Source: Thermoplasmata archaeon
GTDB lineage: Archaea; Thermoplasmatota; Thermoplasmata; UBA10834
NCBI GenBank assembly: GCA_013331315.1
Contig: DUGQ01000119.1
Span: 536-6,312 of the forward strand
Direction of reading: 5' to 3'
Length of the DNA stretch: 5,777 nt
The position numbers were made by a program, and so were the translations under genes. Of this stretch, positions 1 to 5,180 are shown piece by piece. How positions within the stretch are numbered: position 1 is the first letter of the stretch; every line of letters starts with the position of its first letter. The notes beneath the pieces were generated by a model. It ran no database searches. It had not been told where the DNA came from and saw only the letters and a program-made list of their open reading frames with translations.

Positions 1-945
1 GCGTGGGGTCGAACGCTCAGCGGCAAGAAGGGGATGACATTGACACGAGCGTTCAACGAGGCCTTGACCGGCGGCGTGAAGGCGATGCTGATATTCGGCG
101 AGAACCCGATGATGTCGGACCCGGACATCGGCCACATCGAGGCGGCTATCAAGAAGCTCGAGTTCTTGGCAGTCGTAGACATATTCCCCACCGAGACAGC
201 CAGGTTGGCGGATGTCGTGCTGCCAGGCGCGTGCTACGCCGAGAAAGACGGCACATTCACGTCCACCGACAGGGCAATACGGGTCGTGCGCAAGGCCGTC
301 GAGCCACCGGGCGAGGCCAGGCCGGACTGGATGATCGCATGCACCCTGGGAACGATGCTAGGGAACGACGGTTTCGACTTCGGCTCACCCTCCGACGTCA
401 TGGACGAGATGGCCGCGGTCGCGCCGATCTACGGCGGCGTCAGCTACGAGAGGATAGACAAGGAGACCGTCAGATGGCCGTGCCCGAACAAGGACCATCC
501 CGGGACTAGGGTGCTGCACGAGGGCTCGTTCAAGATAGGCAGGGGAGTGTTCGCGATCGTCGAGCACACGCCCCCAGCAGAGGAGACCTCCGAGGACTTC
601 CCCTTCGTGCTCACGACGGGGAGGAACCTGTTCCACTTCCACACGGGCTCGATGACGAGAAGGTCAGTGAAGCTTCAACGCGAGGCGCCAGATCCATATG
701 TCGAGGTGAACGCGGAGGACGCTCGCAACCTCGGCATATCCGACGGCGAGAGCGTCAGGGTCTCATCGAGAAGGGGTTCGATAACGCTCGCGGCGAGGGT
801 CACCAACTGGATCAGACCGGGCACGATATTCATCCCGTTCCACTACGCGGAAGCCGCCGCGAACAGACTGACGAACAACGCTCTCGACCCGATAGCGCAG
901 ATACCCGAGTTCAAGGTGTGCGCCGCACACTTGGAGAAAGCCTAG
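1..945 (+). CDS. fdhA: Formate dehydrogenase alpha subunit (molybdopterin oxidoreductase), C-terminal part, 5' truncated
   Basis: The frame is open from base 1 to the TAG at 943-945, giving 314 visible residues; the start and the N-terminal Fe-S and catalytic Cys/Sec regions lie outside the window. The visible part carries typical formate dehydrogenase alpha signatures: GENPMMSDPD (visible residues 33-42), FPTETARLADVVLP (62-75) and YAEKDGTFTSTDR (79-91). The C-terminal molybdopterin-dinucleotide-binding domain follows, with TTGRNLFHFHTGSMT (205-219) and FHYAEAAANRLTNNALDP (280-297). The family oxidises formate to CO2, or reduces CO2, on a bis-MGD Mo/W centre, usually with Fe-S/flavin partner subunits. 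An ATG at 34 is internal, because homology starts before it. The gene converges on the transporter gene with a 57-bp gap; the only T-run after the stop is TTTT at 954-957, too short to call a terminator. Another formate-dehydrogenase-like molybdopterin oxidoreductase is possible because the active-site residue is not visible. Confidence 0.88.
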   Translation, partial: AWGRTLSGKKGMTLTRAFNEALTGGVKAMLIFGENPMMSDPDIGHIEAAIKKLEFLAVVDIFPTETARLADVVLPGACYAEKDGTFTSTDRAIRVVRKAVEPPGEARPDWMIACTLGTMLGNDGFDFGSPSDVMDEMAAVAPIYGGVSYERIDKETVRWPCPNKDHPGTRVLHEGSFKIGRGVFAIVEHTPPAEETSEDFPFVLTTGRNLFHFHTGSMTRRSVKLQREAPDPYVEVNAEDARNLGISDGESVRVSSRRGSITLAARVTNWIRPGTIFIPFHYAEAAANRLTNNALDPIAQIPEFKVCAAHLEKA

Positions 946-1002
946 AGAAGGGGTTTTCAGAGAGTTTCGCCGCCGTCTGACCTTGTCGCCGAGGCTCAGT
1001 AG

Positions 1003-2298
1003 TCATTCCCTTGAGGGCGACCTTATCAGCACCGCCATCAAGAAGGCCACGAGCGACGCCACACCGGTCGCGACGAACACCCAGACGTAACCGTCCTCCG
1101 CGGTGGCCATTATGCCGGGTATGAGCCCGCCGAGGACTCCAGCGGCGCCGTAGCCGCCAAAGACCAGGCCGTAGTTGATGCCCATGTTCTTCGTGCCGAA
1201 GTACTCGGCGGTCGTGGAAGGGAACAGGGCGAAGTTGCCTCCGAACGTGAACCCTACCGCGGACGCGAGCGCAGTAAGCCCCGCGAACTGGACGATTTCC
1301 GTGGATGGTCGCACGAAGAAGAACCCGGCGGCGCCGAACAGCACCAGAGCCTGGATTATGAACATCAGCTTCATGGTATTCGCCCGTCCGAGTATGTCGG
1401 AGATCTTCCCCCAGCTGATCCGGCCAGCGCCGTTGAACAGGGCTATCAGCCCCGCGATCGTCTGGAACTGCGCGACGACGAGCAGCGTCCCGGAGGTGTC
1501 GAGGTACTGCGCGAGGTTCTTCACGTTGGCTATCATCATCAGCCCTGCGGTGGCGGACAGGAGGAACATCGAGAAGAGCATGATGAACTGCCTTGTCCTC
1601 ATCATCTCGCGCCATTCGAACTCGCCGTTCGCCCTTCCACCGTTCGTCTTTGGCACATACCCTTTTGGCGCCCATCCCTGGGGCGGGTCCCTCAACAGCT
1701 GGGCTCCGCCAACTACCATCAACAGGAATATGATCCCGAGGTACAGGAACGAGTTGCTGAGGCCGTCCGATGACGCCTCTATGATCCACTTGCCGGCCTG
1801 CGTGAAGATGAACGCGCCCGCGCCGAAGCCAGCAACGGCTATCCCTGACACAAGACCTCTCTTGTCTGGGAACCACTTGACGACCGCTGCGAGCGGACAG
1901 ACGTAACCCAGGCCGAGACCGATGCCGCCTACGACGCCGTACGACATGTACATCATCACGATGTTCTCTGTCGAGAACGCCGCGAGCACGTAGCTGGCTC
2001 CGTACACCAGACCGCCCATCGTTGCGATGATCCGCGGGCCCTTCTTGTCCTGCAGCCGACCCGCGAATATCATCGTCACGGCGAATATCGCGATCGCCGC
2101 GGAGAATATCCCCAGTATCTGAAACGATTTCGGGTCACATCCAAGCGTATCGGACAGTGGCGACGTGAATATAGAGAACGCATAGACCGCGCCGAGCGCC
2201 AACTGTATCAGCAGCGCGCCGACCACTACGATCCACCGGTTCATCACGTGGCTTCCGTCCGAAGTCTCTTCGGTATCCTTGTTCACTCTAACAGACAT
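1003..2298 (-). CDS. MFS transporter, oxalate/formate antiporter (OFA) family
   Basis: This 431-residue protein, close in size to OxlT-like carriers, has about 12 hydrophobic segments. A polar N-terminal tail (residues 1-18) precedes the first, which opens with RWIVVVGALLIQLALGAVYA (21-40), characteristic of the OFA family. The MFS motif-A loop GRLQDKKGPR is at 80-89 and its half-repeat GKISDILGRANTM at 297-309. WFPDKRGLVSGIAVAGFGAG (142-161) and FPSTTAEYFGTKNMGINYG (359-377) are also family-like. A long central loop at about 203-235 separates the halves. It should be an inner-membrane carrier of small carboxylates; oxalate, formate, acetate, lactate or pyruvate cannot be told apart from sequence. 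It is the last gene of the minus-strand set, 30 bp after the carbonic anhydrase. The ATG at 2298 has a weak GGAAGAG upstream. Met19 (ATG at 2244) is a credible alternative start, since GGAAG also lies 7 nt ahead of it and many homologues begin near MNRW. Confidence 0.9.
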   Translation of the reverse strand: MSVRVNKDTEETSDGSHVMNRWIVVVGALLIQLALGAVYAFSIFTSPLSDTLGCDPKSFQILGIFSAAIAIFAVTMIFAGRLQDKKGPRIIATMGGLVYGASYVLAAFSTENIVMMYMSYGVVGGIGLGLGYVCPLAAVVKWFPDKRGLVSGIAVAGFGAGAFIFTQAGKWIIEASSDGLSNSFLYLGIIFLLMVVGGAQLLRDPPQGWAPKGYVPKTNGGRANGEFEWREMMRTRQFIMLFSMFLLSATAGLMMIANVKNLAQYLDTSGTLLVVAQFQTIAGLIALFNGAGRISWGKISDILGRANTMKLMFIIQALVLFGAAGFFFVRPSTEIVQFAGLTALASAVGFTFGGNFALFPSTTAEYFGTKNMGINYGLVFGGYGAAGVLGGLIPGIMATAEDGYVWVFVATGVASLVAFLMAVLIRSPSRE

Positions 2299-2328
2299 TC
2301 TATCTCTTCCGTACTATCAACTTGATTA

Positions 2329-2886
2329 TCAGATGAATCTCACCGCGCCAGTCCCAATATCCAGGACCGCGCCGTACATGGTCAGCTTGCCCCTTGCCAC
2401 GGCGTCCCTGATTATCGTGCTCGTGTCCTCGAGCTTTCGAAGCTGCAACCGTACGTTGCTCTCCGCGACGAGGCCAGGGTCCCTCGCCTCCGTCGGGTCG
2501 AGCTTGGACTTCGCGCTCTCGACGTCCCTGAGCACGCCGTCAAGGTTCCCGGGTTCCACGCACTCGTAGCTCGCCTTGATCGCCCCGCATTCAGTATGTC
2601 CGAGGACCAGGAGTGCCTTGACCTCGAGGCAATCCACCGCGTACTCGAGGCTCCCGATCACAGAAGGGTCTGTCGCGGTGTTCCCCGCGGCCCTGACGAC
2701 GAAGGCGTCTCCGAGCGAGAGGTTGAACACCTTCGCGGGGTCGACGCGTGCGTCAGAGCAGGTCAATATGGCGATGAACGGCTCATGGGCCTTGCTTAGT
2801 CTCGCGAGGAGGGAGGGGTCCGTTGTCCGTCGGAACATGGCGTTGCCGTCCATGAGCCTCGTCTTCGAATCCAGATTCTCCCTCAT
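2329..2886 (-). CDS. Beta-class carbonic anhydrase
   Basis: This 185-residue cytoplasmic enzyme interconverts CO2 and bicarbonate. The beta-class zinc ligands are visible: Cys43 in CSDAR, and His97 and Cys100 in GHTECGA. The catalytic Asp45-Arg47 dyad is in CSDARVDP (43-50). GDAFVVRAAGNTA (59-71) and the C-terminal MYGAVLDIGTGAVRFI also fit the family, and the length is in the normal range for compact prokaryotic beta-CAs. The start is supported by a Shine-Dalgarno-like GAGGT 7 nt upstream of the ATG. The gene lies 106 bp after acsA and 30 bp before the transporter, on the same strand, so co-transcription with the transporter is likely. The context suggests it supplies bicarbonate for carboxylation or balances CO2 made or used by the nearby formate dehydrogenase. 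CSDAR followed by GHTECGA is closer to bacterial Can/CynT-type enzymes than to the methanogen Cab type, judged from memory. Confidence 0.95.
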   Translation of the reverse strand: MRENLDSKTRLMDGNAMFRRTTDPSLLARLSKAHEPFIAILTCSDARVDPAKVFNLSLGDAFVVRAAGNTATDPSVIGSLEYAVDCLEVKALLVLGHTECGAIKASYECVEPGNLDGVLRDVESAKSKLDPTEARDPGLVAESNVRLQLRKLEDTSTIIRDAVARGKLTMYGAVLDIGTGAVRFI

Positions 2887-2893
2887 CGCACCA

Positions 2894-2898
2894 ACCTC
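2894..2898 (-). promoter_or_regulatory. Ribosome binding site of the carbonic anhydrase gene
   Basis: On the minus strand GAGGT is followed by a 7-nt spacer and the ATG at 2886. It matches the anti-Shine-Dalgarno CCUCC region and is the clearest RBS in the window. It fixes the start at 2886 rather than at Met12 or Met17. Confidence 0.6.
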
Positions 2899-2941
2899 TC
2901 AACCCAGCGTATCCCGGCCGCCACGAGCGGAAGGGATGATA

Positions 2942-2965
2942 CACGGAGAGGTGTACCCCTCCGTG
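2942..2965 (-). repeat. Hairpin in the acsA-carbonic anhydrase gap
   Basis: A 7-bp perfect inverted repeat, CACGGAG / CTCCGTG, is extended inward by an A/C mismatch and two more G-C pairs around the loop. No T-run follows on the minus strand, so it does not look like an intrinsic terminator. It lies 56 nt upstream of the carbonic anhydrase start and could be an mRNA processing or stability element, or an operator. Confidence 0.45.
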
Positions 2966-2969
2966 GCGC

Positions 2970-2982
2970 TAAGGCGTTTTCG
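2970..2982 (-). promoter_or_regulatory. Weak BRE/TATA-like element upstream of carbonic anhydrase
   Basis: The minus strand reads CGAAAACGCCTTA, nearly the same as CGAAAAGCCTTA in the putative acsA promoter apart from one extra base. It lacks the following A-run (CCTTAGCG instead of CCTTAAAA), so it would be a poor TATA box. A start about 25 nt downstream would fall inside the 2942-2965 hairpin. It could be a secondary internal promoter, or chance. Confidence 0.2.
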
Positions 2983-2992
2983 GCCCCGTCGC

Positions 2993-4750
2993 TCAGTCCT
3001 CTAGGGTCGACGTGTCCCCTATCGGCAGACCGAGCTCCTTCGCCCTCAGGAGCCTCCTCATGATCTTACCGCTCCTTGTCTTGGGAAGCGTCTTCACGAC
3101 CTCGATCTCCCTCGGATACGCGTGACCGGCCAGCCGGCTCTTCACGTGCTTCTGGATGTCCTTCTTGAGCTCGTCGGACTCGGTGTGGCCCGGCGTCAAC
3201 ACGATGAACGCCTTGATGATATTGCCCCTGAGCTGGTCGGGCTTGCCGATGACGCCGGCCTCCGCGACCGCCTCGTGCTCTATCAAGGCGCTCTCCACCT
3301 CGAACGGGCCAACACGCTCGCCAGAGGTCTTGATCACGTCGTCGGCCCTTCCCACGTACCAGAAATAACCGTCCTTGTCGACCTGGGCCGTGTCGCCGGT
3401 GTAGTACCAGTCGTTCCTCATGTACTCGTTGTACTTGGCCTCGTTCTTCCAGATCTGTCTCATCATGGACGGCCAGCCAGGCTTTATAACGAGACTGCCC
3501 TCCTCACCGTGCGGGAGCTCATTGCCATCCTCGTCGACAATGGCGGCGTAGACGCCCGGAAGGGGCTTTCCCATCGAGCCCGGCTTTATCGGCATCTCAG
3601 GGAAGTTGGTGATCAGTATGCTTCCGGTCTCGGTCTGCCACCACGTGTCGTGGAAGGGCTTGCTGTCGAAGACGTCCAAGGCCCACTTGACCCCCTCGGG
3701 GTTGAGCGGCTCGCCGACCGAGTACAGCGCCCTGAGGCTGTTCAGGTCGTACTTCGCCGGGAGGTCGTCGCCCTTCGCCATGAGCATCCTGACGGCGGTA
3801 GGGGCAGTGTACCATATCGTTATCTTGTGGTTCTGGATCGACCTGTACCATCTCTCCGGGTCGAACCTTCCGCCCAGGCCCACCTGAGTCGCGCCGCAGG
3901 ACCACGGCCCGAGGCAACCGTAGACGACACCAGTGACCCATCCTAGGTCGGCGGTGCACCAGTAGACGTCCTCGTCGTGCACGTCCAAGACCCAGCGGGT
4001 CGACAGGGTCTGCTGGACGATTCCCTTGTGCGCGTGAACCACGCCCTTCGGCTTGCCGGTTGTGCCGGAGGTGTAGAGCATGAACTGGAACTCCTCTGGG
4101 TCCATCTGCACGGTCTCGAACTTGTCGGATGCGCTGGCCATCTCCGCCTTGTAGTCTATCTCTCCAGCATCTAGATTGGCGTTGTCCGACACGATCACGT
4201 GCTTGAGGTCGGGCAGCTGATCCTTGACCTGGTAGACGCGCTTCACCAGCTCCGAGTCAGTGATTATCGCGACGGCGCTGCTGTCGAGGAGCCTGTCCTT
4301 TATCGCGTCCGGCCCGAACGCGGGGAACATGGGGCTCGCGATCGCGCCCGCCTTGATAGCCCCTAGGAAGCTGAAGTACAGCTCAGGGGTCCTCTGCAGG
4401 AAGACGAAGACTCTGTCCTGCCTCTTCACGCCGAGCTTCTTCAGCACGTTCGCGAACTTGTTCGTCTGCTCGTACATCTGCTTGAACGTGAACTTCTCTA
4501 TCTTGCCCTCGCCGTCATCGTAGATCAGCGCGACCTTGTCCTTCTTCTCGCCAAGAGCGTGCCTGTCGATGACGTTGTACGCGGAGTTGATCTTCCCTCC
4601 AGGGTACCAATCCACGAGCTTCTCAGCATCGGACCACTTGAACGTCTTCCTCAGTTCCTCGTATCCCTGCAGGTTGGGCTTCAGCCTGAGCTTGGCTATG
4701 TCCTTCCTTACAACATCGCTATGCATCAACTCGCTATCCTTCTCTGTCAT
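2993..4750 (-). CDS. acsA: Acetyl-CoA synthetase (AMP-forming acetate-CoA ligase), short AcsA type
   Basis: This 585-residue adenylate-forming enzyme converts acetate, ATP and CoA to acetyl-CoA, AMP and PPi in the cytoplasm. Motifs in order are: the phosphate-binding YTSGTTGKPKG (226-236); YWCTADLGWVTGVVYG (263-278); SVGEPLNP (344-351); DTWWQTETGS (368-377); YTGD (450-453); the hinge and CoA region GRADDVIKTSGERVGPFEVE (467-486); and PKTRSGKIMRR (556-566), whose Lys562 is the adenylation lysine that Pat-type acetyltransferases modify in this family. The Trp pair in WWQTET narrows the acyl pocket and favours acetate or propionate. The protein closely resembles Bacillus subtilis AcsA (about 570 residues, recalled), including the C-terminal LPIGDTSTLED-like end, and is shorter than the 650-residue Acs type. 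It is the first gene of the minus-strand set, behind a long structured leader. The ATG at 4750 has a purine-rich but weak RBS. Met9 (ATG at 4726) has AAGGAT upstream and is an alternative. Confidence 0.95.
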   Translation of the reverse strand: MTEKDSELMHSDVVRKDIAKLRLKPNLQGYEELRKTFKWSDAEKLVDWYPGGKINSAYNVIDRHALGEKKDKVALIYDDGEGKIEKFTFKQMYEQTNKFANVLKKLGVKRQDRVFVFLQRTPELYFSFLGAIKAGAIASPMFPAFGPDAIKDRLLDSSAVAIITDSELVKRVYQVKDQLPDLKHVIVSDNANLDAGEIDYKAEMASASDKFETVQMDPEEFQFMLYTSGTTGKPKGVVHAHKGIVQQTLSTRWVLDVHDEDVYWCTADLGWVTGVVYGCLGPWSCGATQVGLGGRFDPERWYRSIQNHKITIWYTAPTAVRMLMAKGDDLPAKYDLNSLRALYSVGEPLNPEGVKWALDVFDSKPFHDTWWQTETGSILITNFPEMPIKPGSMGKPLPGVYAAIVDEDGNELPHGEEGSLVIKPGWPSMMRQIWKNEAKYNEYMRNDWYYTGDTAQVDKDGYFWYVGRADDVIKTSGERVGPFEVESALIEHEAVAEAGVIGKPDQLRGNIIKAFIVLTPGHTESDELKKDIQKHVKSRLAGHAYPREIEVVKTLPKTRSGKIMRRLLRAKELGLPIGDTSTLED

Positions 4751-4770
4751 CTTCTTTCACTTCCACTTGG

Positions 4771-4799
4771 GCTGGCACGCCATGTCTCGCGTGTCCAGC
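4771..4799 (-). repeat. Strong hairpin just upstream of the acsA start
   Basis: Arms 4771-4780 (GCTGGCACGC) and 4789-4799 (GCGTGTCCAGC) pair over 10 bp with a single bulged base at 4794 and an 8-nt loop. The stem ends 20 nt before the acsA ATG, just upstream of the purine-rich RBS region, so in the mRNA it could affect translation initiation. Confidence 0.6.
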
Positions 4800-4815
4800 G
4801 CCATCCGTCTCGTCA

Positions 4816-4841
4816 CGGGGAACCCCGCGCCCTTCCGGGCG
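4816..4841 (-). repeat. Two abutting GC-rich hairpins in the acsA leader
   Basis: On the minus strand CGCCC-GGAA-GGGCG (4841-4828) is a 5-bp stem capped by a GNRA-type tetraloop. It is followed with no gap by CGGGGTTCCCCG (4827-4816), a second perfect inverted repeat. A 4-bp CGAC-GCT-GTCG hairpin (4850-4840) overlaps the first by two bases and could be an alternative fold. Confidence 0.5.
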
Positions 4842-4856
4842 ACAGCGTCGTTTTGA

Positions 4857-4877
4857 GGTCAAGACTCCGCCCTGACC
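4857..4877 (-). repeat. Small inverted repeat in the acsA leader
   Basis: Perfect 5-bp arms GGTCA (4857-4861) and TGACC (4873-4877) flank an 11-nt loop. Alone this is near chance level; it is listed because it falls among stronger hairpins. Confidence 0.25.
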
Positions 4878-4909
4878 GATCTCAGATGCCCAATCCGCGG
4901 CAGGTATAC

Positions 4910-4936
4910 GAAACGCCGTCTTCCGAAGCGCGTTTC
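4910..4936 (-). repeat. Nested inverted repeat near the 5' end of the acsA leader
   Basis: The outer 7-bp arms GAAACGC (4910-4916) and GCGTTTC (4930-4936) enclose an inner CTTC-C-GAAG repeat (4920-4928). The result is a nearly continuous 27-nt imperfect palindrome. It would lie about 20-45 nt from the inferred transcript start. Confidence 0.45.
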
Positions 4937-4978
4937 CGTCTATTTGGCGCGATTCCCATCGAGTGCATTCGAGAACTC

Positions 4979-4994
4979 ATTTTAAGGCTTTTCG
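4979..4994 (-). promoter_or_regulatory. Putative archaeal BRE/TATA promoter of acsA
   Basis: The minus strand reads CGAAAAG followed by CTTAAAAT, resembling an archaeal purine-rich BRE directly ahead of a TATA box, in an AT-richer pocket of otherwise GC-rich DNA. No comparable element lies closer to the acsA start. The predicted transcript start is near 4957. A bacterial -35/-10 pair was not found here. Confidence 0.45.
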
Positions 4995-5014
4995 TTTCAA
5001 CAACGGCGATTTCA

Positions 5015-5028
5015 GAAGTCGCGACTTC
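5015..5028. promoter_or_regulatory. 14-bp perfect palindrome upstream of the acsA promoter (candidate operator)
   Basis: GAAGTCGCGACTTC is fully self-complementary. Its centre is about 40 bp upstream of the TATA-like box, a position where archaeal activators often bind. The 7-mer half-site also occurs in coding regions here (for example in folD near 5300), so only the palindromic arrangement is informative. No regulator gene is in the window. Confidence 0.35.
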
Positions 5029-5042
5029 CTGATGCGGAACGC

Positions 5043-5069
5043 CGAAGGTCGATTCGTCGCCGACTTTCG
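5043..5069. repeat. Imperfect inverted repeat upstream of the acsA promoter
   Basis: The arms CGAAGGTCG (5043-5051) and CGACTTTCG (5061-5069) match at 8 of 9 positions around a 9-bp spacer. Their half-sites resemble the GAAGTCG half of the neighbouring 14-bp palindrome, so both could be sites for one dimeric regulator. Confidence 0.3.
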
Positions 5070-5095
5070 TAACTATAACGACAATAATCGAACTT

Positions 5096-5105
5096 GAATA
5101 AAAAC
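5096..5105 (-). terminator. T-tract terminator candidate downstream of folD
   Basis: On the minus strand a G/C-rich stretch (CCGGGGGCGG) runs straight into TTTTTATTC about 75 nt after the folD stop. Oligo-T tracts are the usual archaeal termination signal. This is the only T-run of five or more bases in the folD-acsA gap on this strand, and it would separate folD from the acsA transcript. Confidence 0.4.
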
Positions 5106-5151
5106 CGCCCCCGGAGATGAAAGGCCCAGTGGGAAGGAGTTTCGGCCGAGA

Positions 5152-5180
5152 GCCTGAGGCAAAGACCCGAAGGACTCAGC
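5152..5180 (-). repeat. Hairpin overlapping the folD stop codon
   Basis: On the minus strand GCTGAG (5180-5175, containing the folD TGA) pairs with CTCAGGC (5158-5152) over 6 bp with one bulge. The loop contains CC-TTCG-GG, a UUCG-type mini-hairpin. It may stabilise the folD mRNA 3' end. Confidence 0.35.

Larger units (their letters stand above)
4751..4957 (-). other. Putative long structured 5' leader of acsA
   Basis: If the BRE/TATA-like element at 4979-4994 is used, transcription should start near 4957, leaving a leader of about 200 nt. It holds at least five inverted repeats: 4910-4936, 4857-4877, 4828-4841, 4816-4827 and 4771-4799. I recognise no known riboswitch, tRNA or other RNA family in it, and no convincing small ORF. 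It may be a cis-regulatory leader, an independent small RNA, or a stable UTR. The transcription start is inferred, not seen. Confidence 0.35.

Noticed and set aside
2316..2326. ATCAA-C-TTGAT palindrome in the carbonic anhydrase-transporter gap
   Set aside because: Its 5-bp arms in an AT-rich 30-bp gap are near chance level, and no promoter element accompanies it.
1175..3946. Long plus-strand ORFs (1175-1906, 2279-2569, 2576-3004, 3122-3946) and the minus-strand frame 911-1876
   Set aside because: They overlap clearly homologous genes in other frames and have biased, low-complexity composition without recognisable motifs.
4816..4841. tRNA T-arm-like GGGGTTCCCC in the acsA leader
   Set aside because: No acceptor, D or anticodon arms can be placed around it, and the GTTC is part of a simple inverted repeat.
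4882..4980. Small minus-strand ORF of 32 codons (MSSRMHSMGI...)
   Set aside because: It begins inside the TATA-like element, has no ribosome binding site and looks compositionally random.
4559..5032. Plus-strand ORF of 157 aa overlapping the acsA start and the intergenic region
   Set aside because: It is mostly antisense to acsA, resembles no known family and has no ribosome binding site. It is an open frame by chance in GC-rich DNA.
5113..5160. Possible plus-strand C/D box sRNA (AGATGA ... CCTGA)
   Set aside because: Only a partial C box and one D box are visible, with no D'/C' pair and no terminal stem.
5105..5180. Plus-strand sequence with CCTGAGGCAAAGACCCGAAGGACT, reminiscent of glycine riboswitch core strings
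   Set aside because: The conserved blocks are in the wrong order, and no plus-strand gene lies downstream to regulate. The region is better explained as the folD 3' end.
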